A DNA stretch of 64,000 bases from Mucilaginibacter segetis (GCF_016522075.1 NZ_JAEHFW010000003.1:124001-188000); one strand, 5' to 3'; positions 8,955-18,681 are shown, numbered from the stretch's first letter. Notes: generated by a model from the sequence alone, not told the origin. Made by a program: numbers and translations.

Positions 8955-9539
8955 ATGAGAAAATATGTTTATTTAATGCTGACGGTAATGTTTGTATCGA
9001 TACTGTCGGCCTGTAGCAGCTACAATTATTACACAGCGGCTGCCAATAAAACCAATCTAAGCAATTATCACACCTTTGCATTGGCGCCTGTTCGCGAAAA
9101 GCGCGGCAAACATTGGCGTCCGCTCGATGAAATAGGAAACGGAAGAATTCAGGAAGCCGCTAAGCAAGCTTTAATTGATAAAGGGCTTGTTATGCAGGCA
9201 AATAATCCTGATCTTTTAGTAAGCTATACAACTGTTACCGGCCGTGGCACTAAAATGGAATACTACTCTCCGTATTATGGCGCCTGGGGCTATGGTTATG
9301 GGTGGTATCGCCCTTATTATTATGGTTTTGGCTGGCCCGGATCTTACGGCTATGCACAAAAAGTGCATTATAAAGAGGGTACTATTATTATTGATCTTAT
9401 TGATACCAGAACTAATGACATTGTTTGGCGCGGATATGGCGTAGGGGAGCTACATAACCCTAAAAGAACCATGAATGATGTGCCTAAAGTGGTCGACGGC
9501 ATCATTAAGCAATTGCAGCTGACACCAGATAGTAAATAA
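8955..9539 (+). CDS. DUF4136 family lipoprotein
   Basis: A 194-residue protein with a lipoprotein signal (VSILSAC, Cys20) followed by the DUF4136 pattern: an early YHTFALAPV strand, a helix with IQEAAKQALIDKGLV, DLLVSYTTVTG, a Tyr/Gly-rich insert (about residues 100-135), and the late GTIIIDLIDTRTNDIVWRGYGVGEL. DUF4136 proteins are envelope lipoproteins of unknown function, frequent in Bacteroidota. A strong bidirectional terminator follows. Confidence 0.85.
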   Translation: MRKYVYLMLTVMFVSILSACSSYNYYTAAANKTNLSNYHTFALAPVREKRGKHWRPLDEIGNGRIQEAAKQALIDKGLVMQANNPDLLVSYTTVTGRGTKMEYYSPYYGAWGYGYGWYRPYYYGFGWPGSYGYAQKVHYKEGTIIIDLIDTRTNDIVWRGYGVGELHNPKRTMNDVPKVVDGIIKQLQLTPDSK

Positions 9540-9565
9540 TTAAGAATTTAATATAAATTTACCGG

Positions 9566-9599
9566 AAGCCTTTTCTGTACTAAACAGAAAGGGCTTTTT
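9566..9599. terminator. bidirectional rho-independent terminator
   Basis: A 13-bp stem (AAGCCTTTTCTGT at 9566-9578 with ACAGAAAGGGCTT at 9584-9596, one G-U pair, 5-base loop) is followed by T residues. It lies just after the DUF4136 gene and overlaps the last codons of the convergent 85-residue gene, so it probably ends both transcripts. Confidence 0.8.
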
Positions 9600-9837
9600 G
9601 TTTGCGGTATAAGTGATAAGTTCCAAAAATAACTGCGGCAATAACTAATATATATACCCAGGTATCTAAAGGAACATCGCATGGGGTATAACTTGTATCA
9701 GGAGGACTATCAGGATCTGGTGGTGGACCGCCCGGACCATCGCAATCATCCTGGCAAAAGGCGTTCATATTAGTTAATAAAAAAAGGAATAATATACTCC
9801 CGTACTTATAAATTTTCATACTCACTGATCTTTTCAT
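9580..9837 (-). CDS. small Pro/Asp-rich protein with C-terminal membrane anchor, possible PID-CTERM-like
   Basis: This 85-residue protein has a signal peptide (to about residue 28), a short Asp/Gly/Pro-rich segment (DDCDGPGGPPPDPDSPPD), then CDVPLD directly before a single membrane helix and a basic tail (YRKQK). The Pro-x-Asp motif, helix and positive tail recall the short PID-CTERM proteins of Bacteroidota, though here the motif is PLD and the glycine-rich helix is lost. A T9SS link is inferred from position: it follows the 1563-residue T9SS gene by only 2 nt and is surely co-transcribed with it. The function is unknown. An alternative start (MKIYKYG) lies six codons in. Confidence 0.65.
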   Translation of the reverse strand: MKRSVSMKIYKYGSILFLFLLTNMNAFCQDDCDGPGGPPPDPDSPPDTSYTPCDVPLDTWVYILVIAAVIFGTYHLYRKQKALSV

Positions 9838-9839
9838 AT

Positions 9840-12800
9840 TTACAATTTTACAAATTTACTATTACCTACAACATGCTTTGTGTTGTTGTTTATTACCTGT
9901 ACAAAGTAGGTGCCCGGTAACAGGTCGCTTACATTATCCTGCCAGGTAGGTTGGGTTGATGTAGCCGTTTTTACCAATGTACCCAACCCGTTCACTATTT
10001 TTATGGTGTACGAAGCGGTTTCAGCGTCCGGAACTATAGAAACGTTAACGGTTGTACTTACCGGATTAGGATATACTTTCATGTTATCTACCGTGATGTT
10101 GTCAGAAAGATCGGCATACATCAGGCTAACCGGCTTTGAGTAGCTGATGGAACCATTAATATCATCCTGTTTTAAACGGTAAATATTTAAACCTTTAACC
10201 GGATCATGGTCTATTATATTATAGTTGCCTTTATCATTAGAGGCGATGCTGCCTACCACTTCAAATGTTTTACCATTGTCGGTACTTCTTTGCACTGTAA
10301 AATCGGTTGAATTACTTTCGTTTTCGGTTATCCATGATAATTGTGCACCAGTGGTTATTTTGGCAGCACTAAAATCAAGAAGCTTTAATTGATAGGCTGG
10401 GTTTTGTTTGATCACTAAACTAAACCGATTGGAACCGAAACTTGCTTTATCACTTGTACTGGCATTAAAGTTATACGTATTGTTAGCCCGTATATCAAGC
10501 GAATCTTTTTTATAAGCATCCATCAACCAAACATCGTACAGTTTAGGTATATTTTTAAACTCAGGTATATTTAGCTGGTATAGGCCGCTGCTGGTAATGG
10601 TAATATTAAGCGGAATAATTTCTGTGGTTTTTTTAGGTAACGAAAGCTGATTGATGGCCAATGAAAGATTATCGCTTGACAGTGTGGATATATTAACCAA
10701 ACTGTTTCCTTTCAAATAAAGAGCATCCTCATATTTTATATAAGCGGGGTTAGCATTGCTTTTAAAAAATACTACGGTACCATCGTTATTTACCGAATCT
10801 TTTTTCAAGCGCAGACGTATGTATTGAAGATCTTCGGCAGGCTGCGGTGCTGAGGTAGATAGTAGCAAGTTAGCCCGGGGTATCTGAGTTGAAACTTTAG
10901 CAGATTCGGTAAAGGTTAATGACGCACCTGAACTGTTGCTATCTTGCTTATTTGCACGAACAAAAAAGCCTTGGCCGCTGGGAATGATGTTAGCTGTTGA
11001 ATCATGAGAGCCAATGCCACCGTGGCCCGCAATATAGGTGGCATAAGCCTTTGTAAGTGCATCATAAACATAAATTACAGGCGAAATATTAACTGTGGAA
11101 TCTGCAGTTGATAAAGAATAGATCTTATCCCAGTCTATTGAACTTGCATAAGGGTTACCAACTAAATTGTACCCGCGTACAGCCGAATTTGAGGTAGAAG
11201 TAGTATAAGACAAGGTATCTTGATCGGGAGTGAACCAATCCCTCACCTTGATAGTTCCCTGGTTTAATGTTCCCGTGGCTGTAAAGGTAGCCGGAGATGC
11301 AGGAAGGGTTGAGCCCGCCGCAGTATTACCCCTAAAGAAGAATAAATAACCATTACCCACAGGGATATTTTTTGTACCATCATTATCAACTCCTATGTCA
11401 TAACGGGGAGTATTGATGATGTTATTTACACCCCGGTAATTACCGGATATAAAGGAAGTACCATTAGGTGCCAAATTTTCACGATATAAATAAATGGTTG
11501 GATTTACTCCTCCATCAAATCCACCACTTATACCTGTTGTTCCCGATAAATAAACAACACCTCTTAAGTAATCTAAACTATACACATTATTAAGGCCTAC
11601 AGTACCGGAATATACCGGCGATGATAACATTCTGTATCCCCTGTAGTTATTATTGGCAGGATCGCCTGATATATATCGCTCTACTTTAACATCGCCTGTA
11701 ATACTTGCAGTGGATGGGATCTCAGCAATCGTAGCCGAACCATCAGCATCGGATTTGAGGGTAAGTATACCGCCGGCTGCCAAGGTTGTTTTACCTGACA
11801 TGGTGAGTATGCCTGTGCTGCTTAAAATAAAGCCGCTGCCGGTGCCTGCAAGTGTTTTGGTCTTGGTTGATCCACCAGTGTTACTGAAAGTTATTTTGTT
11901 AAAAGTAACAGGAGTAGATGAGTTATTATTATTGATATTTTGATTATTAGTACGGTCAAAATTTACTAAACCACTACCACTTATAAATACTCCATTATTG
12001 GTATTATTAAATGTACCCCCTCCCATATCCAATTCGCCACTACTTAAGGTAAAAGTACCTGTATTGGTTAAATTAGCATTCAAATCAATTGTGCCGGATC
12101 CGGCATTAAAAACATTTTTATTGTTAAGTGTACCGCTAAACGTTACATCGCCCGAGCCTAATGTTACCGTTCCGCTGGTGTTATTAGTAAGTGCGGCAAA
12201 GGTGTTTGACCCACCCCCGAGCGTTATAGTACCGCTCGAATTATTATTTACAGTACCAGATGCGGCTATGGTGCCTGAACCTGATTGCAAGATATTTCCG
12301 GTATTAGTTACTGCTGCAAAATTTAAGTTGCCGCCAGCTGCTTGCGTTACCGTTCCGCTGTTTGTAAATGTTCCGGTGGTAGTAATTGTACCGGTACTGT
12401 TTTGTGAAATAGTGCCGGAGTTATTAACAGTACTGCCAAAATTCAGATTTCCAGCTCCTGACTGTGTTACAGTACCTCCGGTATTAGTAAAAGCTCCGGT
12501 GGCCGTAAAAGTTCCGCCGCCCGATTGTGCTATGGTACCGGTATTATCCAGTGTGCCCGAAAATGTAAGCGCTGCGGTACCTGTATGGTTAATGGTACCC
12601 GAATTTGTTGAAGCACCTGCAACGGTTAGCGCAGAAGAAGAAACATTAATAGTTCCGGCGTTAGTAACTGCACCGGTCGATGTTAATGTAACAGGTGCAG
12701 ATAAAGTAAGTATTGAACCGGCATTGGTAACTATATTTGAGGCAGAGCTTACCGCCCCTGGTCCTAAAATTGAAGGTGTTGCGTTAGCTGTAACTGTGAT

Positions 12801-14531
12801 GCCGCCTCCGGGGCTAAGTGTATAGCCAGAGTTAATGGTGATTTTTGGATTAATACCACTAAAGGTTATAGAACCTGTAGATGTATTTGCAGTGAGTACT
12901 GGATAATAAGTACGACCACCTGGAATAGTTATATTAGATGTACTGGTTGGATAACCATAATTTGCCCAATTGCTATTGTTATTGAAATTGGTATTGTTGG
13001 CGTTTCCCGTCCATATAAAGGTACTGTTGGGGGGCATGGTTAAAGTGGCTCCGGTTACATTATATGTGTTAAAGGTGGTATAAGGTGAGGATTGTATAAA
13101 AGCAGGCTGCCCTTGCCCGGAGGCAAATCGGAAATAAACTGATGACGGACTGCTGGAGTTATTAAAAGTGTTTACATCCATAGCCAGAAAATAACTTCGC
13201 GAAGTGTTAGTTATGGTTTGTGCAACATCGGTTATGGCTACATTACCCCCATTTAAAGCTACTGTGCCAATTTGCGTGTCGGTTGTGGGTGAAAATACAT
13301 CATCAGTTGAGTAGTACAATTTTGCATTGGCAAAATAAGTGCCGTTGCTTCCAGCCGGAAAATCCACATTGATGTTATTAATAGTTATAATACCGCTAAC
13401 GGTGATTTTAAAGCCAAAAAATGCCTGCTGCACATCGCCCGGATTTACAACAGTAGTTATATTATTTGTTGTCGCACTATTTAAACCTGTAATGGTAAGT
13501 GTTGGTAGCGCTAGTGAAAAATTACTTCCGTTGATATTACTACCTGCAGGTAAATTAGCACTTAACGGACTGCTTTGAACTATAGAATTGGTTTGCGAGG
13601 TTAAAAGGCTAAACTGGGATGTAGCCGGAACTGTACCATAATACCCATTATTAAAATCGCCAACAATAAAATAATATACGGGTGATGCTCCATTGGTAAA
13701 GGATTCGTTTAAACCGGAGATACTTATGCCCGTAGCGGAATTATACCCAAAACTAACGGTAGCGCTCGTTATTTGTGTGGCTGTGGCTAAAGAAAAAGTG
13801 CTGGAGCTTGACCGGTATATCTTACCATTATTAAAATATGCCTGAGCCGCGCTTGAAGAATTGGTGTTATATAAATTAAATCCGCTTACTGTGGCACTTG
13901 CATTTGTGCTTACCCCAAAACCAAAAAAGACAATACCTGCTTGCCCGGGTGTTAATGTGCCCTGTGTTATTCCATTTCCTGCTGAATTCGCACTAGTTAA
14001 AGTGTAATTAATATTTGCTAAAGAAAAATTTACTCCGGGCAAATTTGCTCCTGTTGATATGCTTGGGTAATATTGCACTACAGCATTACTTGCTAAATTA
14101 ACTTGAAAATTAGACGGAAGACTTGCACTTCCAGTTGTAAAATCACCAACTAAAAAGAAGGTAGCGCTTTGCCCAGCGCTAATGGTTTGGCTAGAGTATA
14201 TGTCAATTGATGTGCCGAAATTGAAAGTACCTACCTGAACTGCACCTGAGAAAGTGCTACCTGTTGTACGATATAATCGCCCATTTGTAAAAAATCCTGA
14301 CGTTGTTGCTGTAAAATGAAAGACACCAATATTTAGATCCGATCCTGCAGCGGAAATTTTCACACCGTATAAGACCGCGTTGTTAGTACCACTTATTAAA
14401 CTATTCGAAGAAATGCCATTTGCTGGAGTATTTGCATCGGTAAAAGTCACCGTTTGAGCAACCCCTTTTTGTATGAAAAAAAAGTAGATGGAAATTACAA
14501 GAATTAAATATCGGCGTAAATGTGTTTTCAA
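9840..14531 (-). CDS. large modular T9SS-secreted surface protein
   Basis: A 1563-residue secreted protein with a signal peptide (1-26). Three diverged ~155-170-residue modules follow (about 27-170, 171-340 and 341-495), each containing a ...NGRLYR/NGKIYR/NAKLYY strand, STFS or DVFSP, and a YFxVGDF-type strand. A short W-x-G...NW domain (about 505-560) comes next. Residues about 560-900 hold a low-complexity Gly/Thr/Ser/Asn region with repeated NSGTI / TNTGTV / SGSGT units, like the beta-helix repeats of adhesins. The C-terminus is a T9SS type A sorting domain (VYPNPVSTTVNVS to the end). It is probably anchored at the cell surface as an adhesin or matrix protein; the ligand is unknown. Confidence 0.85.
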   Translation of the reverse strand: MKTHLRRYLILVISIYFFFIQKGVAQTVTFTDANTPANGISSNSLISGTNNAVLYGVKISAAGSDLNIGVFHFTATTSGFFTNGRLYRTTGSTFSGAVQVGTFNFGTSIDIYSSQTISAGQSATFFLVGDFTTGSASLPSNFQVNLASNAVVQYYPSISTGANLPGVNFSLANINYTLTSANSAGNGITQGTLTPGQAGIVFFGFGVSTNASATVSGFNLYNTNSSSAAQAYFNNGKIYRSSSSTFSLATATQITSATVSFGYNSATGISISGLNESFTNGASPVYYFIVGDFNNGYYGTVPATSQFSLLTSQTNSIVQSSPLSANLPAGSNINGSNFSLALPTLTITGLNSATTNNITTVVNPGDVQQAFFGFKITVSGIITINNINVDFPAGSNGTYFANAKLYYSTDDVFSPTTDTQIGTVALNGGNVAITDVAQTITNTSRSYFLAMDVNTFNNSSSPSSVYFRFASGQGQPAFIQSSPYTTFNTYNVTGATLTMPPNSTFIWTGNANNTNFNNNSNWANYGYPTSTSNITIPGGRTYYPVLTANTSTGSITFSGINPKITINSGYTLSPGGGITVTANATPSILGPGAVSSASNIVTNAGSILTLSAPVTLTSTGAVTNAGTINVSSSALTVAGASTNSGTINHTGTAALTFSGTLDNTGTIAQSGGGTFTATGAFTNTGGTVTQSGAGNLNFGSTVNNSGTISQNSTGTITTTGTFTNSGTVTQAAGGNLNFAAVTNTGNILQSGSGTIAASGTVNNNSSGTITLGGGSNTFAALTNNTSGTVTLGSGDVTFSGTLNNKNVFNAGSGTIDLNANLTNTGTFTLSSGELDMGGGTFNNTNNGVFISGSGLVNFDRTNNQNINNNNSSTPVTFNKITFSNTGGSTKTKTLAGTGSGFILSSTGILTMSGKTTLAAGGILTLKSDADGSATIAEIPSTASITGDVKVERYISGDPANNNYRGYRMLSSPVYSGTVGLNNVYSLDYLRGVVYLSGTTGISGGFDGGVNPTIYLYRENLAPNGTSFISGNYRGVNNIINTPRYDIGVDNDGTKNIPVGNGYLFFFRGNTAAGSTLPASPATFTATGTLNQGTIKVRDWFTPDQDTLSYTTSTSNSAVRGYNLVGNPYASSIDWDKIYSLSTADSTVNISPVIYVYDALTKAYATYIAGHGGIGSHDSTANIIPSGQGFFVRANKQDSNSSGASLTFTESAKVSTQIPRANLLLSTSAPQPAEDLQYIRLRLKKDSVNNDGTVVFFKSNANPAYIKYEDALYLKGNSLVNISTLSSDNLSLAINQLSLPKKTTEIIPLNITITSSGLYQLNIPEFKNIPKLYDVWLMDAYKKDSLDIRANNTYNFNASTSDKASFGSNRFSLVIKQNPAYQLKLLDFSAAKITTGAQLSWITENESNSTDFTVQRSTDNGKTFEVVGSIASNDKGNYNIIDHDPVKGLNIYRLKQDDINGSISYSKPVSLMYADLSDNITVDNMKVYPNPVSTTVNVSIVPDAETASYTIKIVNGLGTLVKTATSTQPTWQDNVSDLLPGTYFVQVINNNTKHVVGNSKFVKL

Positions 14532-14580
14532 TAGAAAAGTTTAAAAGGGGTTAATATATTTCACTTACCAGAAAAAATAG

Positions 14581-14588
14581 CAAAAATA
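14581..14588 (-). promoter_or_regulatory. -7-like element for the large T9SS gene
   Basis: Reading leftward, 14588-14581 is TATTTTTG, a match to the TAnnTTTG -7 element. It would give a leader of about 40 bases to the ATG at 14531. No TTG at the expected -33 distance is seen, so the call is weak. Confidence 0.3.
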
Positions 14589-14720
14589 ATGCAAATGCAA
14601 TAAAATCAGCTATTTATTAATGAATTTAATCAGTTCACACCAAATACGAATTAATAACGCAAACGGTTTGCCTTTTTATGGAAAAAACTATAAATAGAAG
14701 TGTTTTATAGTGAGAATTAA

Positions 14721-14762
14721 ATTCCCCTATATGGGTAATTTATTCCCCGATATGGGTAATTG
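14721..14762. promoter_or_regulatory. tandem palindromic operator-like site, two 21-bp units
   Basis: Two adjacent 21-bp units (14721-14741 and 14742-14762) are identical at 19 of 21 positions. Each contains the palindrome ATT-n-CCC-n5-GGG-n-AAT. Conserved arms, a variable centre and a period of two helical turns are what a dimeric DNA-binding protein bound twice on one face would need. The site lies about 190 bp from each of the two divergent T9SS genes. The regulator is unknown. Confidence 0.55.
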
Positions 14763-14933
14763 AGAATTTTAATTATAGGTTTATAAAAATGGAATTTATT
14801 GCTCTATATTATAACCGGAAGGTTTTTGTTGACGTATAAAAGAATTTATATTAAAAGATGCAAAATTTAAGCCAGTTATTTTATAATTCGCTTTTAAATA
14901 CGGAAACTTGTTATATCAATATAATCCATATTT

Positions 14934-17900
14934 ATGAAGAAATTTTACGCGGCATTTTTTTTTAAACTGTTTTTTTTATGCTGCGTAACAACTGCATTTG
15001 GCCAGGTTCCTTTAGTTAATTCCAGGCAGACAGAAAATTTGGATCAAATTTCTCTGAATTCGCAACGGATTTTTTTAATCAATAAGCAAAAAGCATTTTC
15101 TTTAGCGCCCACTTATGGATGGGATACCCTCAGGGTAACACCAAATGGTAATATAATTGTGCTGCAGGGGGTAAACGCGTTAGGGTTTCCGGTTTACATC
15201 ACTACTCATAACAATACAATTGCAGCAGCCACAACGGGTACTAATACGGTACAACCTGGTGGCGCTTTAGGGTTAAATCTTTCGGGTTCCAGCAGTTTTT
15301 TGGCTAATAAACTGGCCATATGGGATGGCGGCCAAGTATACCAGCAGCATGTTGAATTTGCCGGAAAAACTATTACAGCAAAAGATAACGCATCAATACT
15401 TGACCACTCCACACATGTGGCAGGTACCATGATAGCAAAAGGGGTGTATGATCCTGCAAAGGGAATGGCTTTTAATGCTTCGACATTACTTGCCTGGGAT
15501 TTTAATAATGATGTATCTGAAATGAGCGGCGCGGCCGCGGGTCTGCTGATATCTAATCACTCCTATGGTGATGTTGCGGGATGGGAGTACAACCCAGACC
15601 AAACAAGATGGGAATGGTATGGCCTTCCGGGTGACTCAGTAGATTATAACTTCGGTTTTTATGATTCGCGGGTGCAATCATGGGATAAGATAGCTTATAA
15701 CGCGCCCTATTACCTGATTGTGGAATCTGCGGGTAATAGTCGTGCCAGCAATGGCCCTGCAGTAGGTCAAACGTATTATGGATACAGTAGTCGGAATAAT
15801 GCAACCATAATAAATAAAGGCGCACGCCCGGCTACTATAAGCGATAACAGTGGTTATGATATTATAAGCACTACCGGCAATGCCAAAAATATACTTACCG
15901 TAGGTTCTGTTGGGCCTTTGCCCAACGGACCGGTTAATCGGCAGGATGTAGCCATCTCTTACTTCAGCAGTTGGGGCCCTACGGACGATGGCCGAATAAA
16001 ACCGGATATTGTGGGCGACGGTGAGAATGTGTTATCTACGGGTGTTAATAGTCCGACTTCTTATTTAAGGCTTTCAGGTACGTCCATGTCATCGCCAAAT
16101 GTAGCGGGCTCTTTATACTTGTTGCAGGAATATTATGCGCAAAAAAATAATGGCACTTTTATGCGTGCTGCAACTCTAAAGGGTTTGGCATGCCATACAG
16201 CCTTTGATGCTGGTAACGTAGGTCCTGATTACATTTATGGATGGGGACTGCTTAACATGCGTGCAGCTGCCCAGGCTATAACCGATAATAAAGATAAAAG
16301 CCTTATCAGTGAAAATGTATTGCAGCAGGGCGAGGTTAAAACATTTAAGGTAACTGCATCAGGTAATGGGCCGTTATCGGTAAGCATATCATGGACAGAT
16401 CCGGAGGGTACACCAACAACCGAAGGTGTTATTAATAGTCGCGTACCAAAATTGGTTAATGACCTTGATATCCGCGTAAGCGATAGTACAATTACATATA
16501 CCCCCTGGGTATTAAATCCGGACAACCCTTCTGCTCCGGCAACTACAGGCGATAATATCCGTGATAATATAGAACAGGTTTATATTGCGAATGCCATTCC
16601 GGGTAAAACATATACCATAACCATCAGCCATAAAGGGACGCTAAAATCGGGTAGCCAGCCGTATTCCATTATCGCTACCGGCATAGGTGGTGCGGCGTAT
16701 TGCGCGTCGGCTCCAACATCCACAGCTGATTCCAAAATAACTAATTTTACCATGGCTAATGTAAATAATACTCCGGCGGCAGGTTGCGCCGGGTATTCCG
16801 ATTTTACAAGCCTTACCTTACAGCTGGAACAGGCAAAAACATATCCATTCAGCATCGCGTTTGGTACTTGTGGTGCTAATTTTAATAAAGCCGCAAAAAT
16901 ATTTATAGATTGGAATGCCGATGGTGTTTTTAATAACAACGAATTGGTTGCTACCAGCGGCGTTATAAATGGGAACGGTACCTTTACCGGCAACATTACA
17001 GTGCCTTTAACGGTTACTCCCGGTAATTTTGGCTTGCTGCGGGTAGTACTAACCGAAACTACAGATACTGCATCAATCACTGCTTGCGGAAGCTATGCAA
17101 AGGGTGAGACGGAAGATTACCGTGTGCAGTTTTTAAAACCGTTAGCTGATGCCGGTGTAACTGAAATTGTTAATACCGAAACGGGGCCGCTATGTGCCGT
17201 TGCCACTGCCCCAGTAGTCAGGCTCAAAAATTTCGGCAGTGCTCCTATAAGCAACATCCCGGTAACGGTAACGGTTACCAGCGCAAATAATACCGTTGTT
17301 ACTTTTAATGAAGTTTATAAAGCTTCCATTGATCCTTTGGATGAGGTGGATTTTACCTTTACTGAAAAATTCAACACTGTTGCAGGAGCAAGCTATAGTA
17401 TAACAGCCCAAACCCATTTATCCGGCGATCCTATTTCAATAAATGATCAAACATCGGCAGTTATCAGTATAAGCTCACCGCCACAGATAAGCGATCTTTC
17501 GGCTTATTATTGTACCAATACCCAACTATATCAGTTAACAGGTGCCGGAGACGGGCAGTTATTTTGGTATAAAAACCTTGCGGATGCTTTGCCATTTACC
17601 TATGGTTCACCAGCACTTGTGCCAGATGCCCCGGTTAACAATACCTATTATGCAGGGCTCAATGACTTTAGCGGAAATGTAGGGCCGGTCAATAAGAATG
17701 TTTTCAGCACGGGTGGGTATAATCAGTTCACACCTTCGGTAATTGTAACTACTAAAGTACCCGTTGTTATAGAAACAGCGCGTTTATATATCGGCAACCC
17801 CGGTAAAATAACATTCACCGTTACAGCGGATAACGGAGAGGTGGTATCATCAGTAACGTTAAATGTTGCTGCTACACGCAGTAATCCTCAGGCGGGGGCG

Positions 17901-18677
17901 TTGGTTGATGATCCTGCGGATCAGGGGGAGGTTTATAACCTTAATTTATTACTTCCGGCAGCGGGAAAATATACCATAACTCCAACTTATGAAAATGCTA
18001 CCATTTATCGTAATAATGGTGGTGTAAGCGGTTATCCTTTCAATATTGGTAACATATTTAGCATTGCTTCTAACAATGCCATATCCGGTACTAATACCAG
18101 TGATACCACCTATTATAAAAACTTCTATTATTATTTTTATGACATGCATATTAAAAGTGCCGGTTGCCCTTCAGCAGCCAGGCAACCTGTGCAATTAAGT
18201 ACACCGGTTATTACCCAAAACGGCGAAATATTAAATTCCAGTTTTGCTGCAAACAACCAGTGGTTATTAGATGGTGTAGTAATACCGGGAGCAACCGGCC
18301 AAAGCTATACACCCTTGCAAAGCGGTAATTATATCGTGCAGGTAGTATTGAACGGTGGCTGTGTTGCCACATCGGATAGTTACTCTTACGCGTTAATAGC
18401 GAAGAATCCCGATCAGTCTACAGATATTGGTTTAACTATATTCCCTGTACCTGCAAATGATAAAATAAACGTGGTTTTTGTTGCTAAAGACGCGGGCTTA
18501 CTCAAATTGTCTTTAGTGAATACTGCGGGAACTGTACTATATCAGCAATCGCAAGCTATAAGTGCCGGTAACTTCAGTACTGTATTAAATGTAACTAACC
18601 AATTGCCCGGCACTTACCTGTTAAAGGTAAATTTGGGGCAAAAGGTGTATGCTAAAAAAATAATTATAGTAAAGTAG
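14934..18677 (+). CDS. T9SS-secreted subtilisin-like (S8) serine protease with GEVED domain
   Basis: A 1247-residue secreted protease. After the signal peptide (1-23) and a short propeptide-like region, the S8 domain shows D131 (IWDGGQV), H161 (HSTHVAGT), the oxyanion Asn268 (ESAGNS) and the nucleophile S384 (SGTSMSSPNVAGS), so the triad is complete. A beta-sandwich follows (about 460-585). Next is a GEVED domain (about 595-735) with IFIDWNADGVFNNNE and the closing KGETEDYRV, then further beta-rich domains including a CARDB-like segment and an Ig-like NNQWLLDGVVIPGATGQSY. The C-terminus is a T9SS type A sorting domain (IFPVPANDKINV to the end). It should act extracellularly or on the cell surface. 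Its 3' end is only 4 nt from a convergent gene. Confidence 0.92.
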   Translation: MKKFYAAFFFKLFFLCCVTTAFGQVPLVNSRQTENLDQISLNSQRIFLINKQKAFSLAPTYGWDTLRVTPNGNIIVLQGVNALGFPVYITTHNNTIAAATTGTNTVQPGGALGLNLSGSSSFLANKLAIWDGGQVYQQHVEFAGKTITAKDNASILDHSTHVAGTMIAKGVYDPAKGMAFNASTLLAWDFNNDVSEMSGAAAGLLISNHSYGDVAGWEYNPDQTRWEWYGLPGDSVDYNFGFYDSRVQSWDKIAYNAPYYLIVESAGNSRASNGPAVGQTYYGYSSRNNATIINKGARPATISDNSGYDIISTTGNAKNILTVGSVGPLPNGPVNRQDVAISYFSSWGPTDDGRIKPDIVGDGENVLSTGVNSPTSYLRLSGTSMSSPNVAGSLYLLQEYYAQKNNGTFMRAATLKGLACHTAFDAGNVGPDYIYGWGLLNMRAAAQAITDNKDKSLISENVLQQGEVKTFKVTASGNGPLSVSISWTDPEGTPTTEGVINSRVPKLVNDLDIRVSDSTITYTPWVLNPDNPSAPATTGDNIRDNIEQVYIANAIPGKTYTITISHKGTLKSGSQPYSIIATGIGGAAYCASAPTSTADSKITNFTMANVNNTPAAGCAGYSDFTSLTLQLEQAKTYPFSIAFGTCGANFNKAAKIFIDWNADGVFNNNELVATSGVINGNGTFTGNITVPLTVTPGNFGLLRVVLTETTDTASITACGSYAKGETEDYRVQFLKPLADAGVTEIVNTETGPLCAVATAPVVRLKNFGSAPISNIPVTVTVTSANNTVVTFNEVYKASIDPLDEVDFTFTEKFNTVAGASYSITAQTHLSGDPISINDQTSAVISISSPPQISDLSAYYCTNTQLYQLTGAGDGQLFWYKNLADALPFTYGSPALVPDAPVNNTYYAGLNDFSGNVGPVNKNVFSTGGYNQFTPSVIVTTKVPVVIETARLYIGNPGKITFTVTADNGEVVSSVTLNVAATRSNPQAGALVDDPADQGEVYNLNLLLPAAGKYTITPTYENATIYRNNGGVSGYPFNIGNIFSIASNNAISGTNTSDTTYYKNFYYYFYDMHIKSAGCPSAARQPVQLSTPVITQNGEILNSSFAANNQWLLDGVVIPGATGQSYTPLQSGNYIVQVVLNGGCVATSDSYSYALIAKNPDQSTDIGLTIFPVPANDKINVVFVAKDAGLLKLSLVNTAGTVLYQQSQAISAGNFSTVLNVTNQLPGTYLLKVNLGQKVYAKKIIIVK

Positions 18678-18681
18678 AACT

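Larger units (their letters stand above)
14532..14933. other. 402-bp divergent intergenic region between two T9SS genes
   Basis: This AT-rich gap separates the divergent 1563-residue T9SS protein and the T9SS protease. It holds a -7-like element for the leftward gene, a 13-bp inverted repeat (GCAAAC-G-GTTTGC, 14659-14671), and a pair of tandem 21-bp palindromic units (14721-14762) almost exactly midway between the two starts. I see no ORF or RNA gene in it. Confidence 0.6.

Noticed and set aside
12000..12750. Repeated DNA that might be a CRISPR array or tandem repeat locus
   Set aside because: The repeats are imperfect, in frame with the 1563-residue protein and lack conserved repeat/spacer structure; they encode a beta-repeat region.
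11998..12825. Long plus-strand frame (275 codons) antisense to the T9SS protein repeats
   Set aside because: It is the mirror of the repetitive Gly/Thr/Ser/Asn coding region, giving a Val/Pro/Leu-rich sequence with no family or start signals.
16580..17080. Minus-strand frame of 166 codons inside the protease gene
   Set aside because: Antisense to the GEVED domain; no promoter or family signal.
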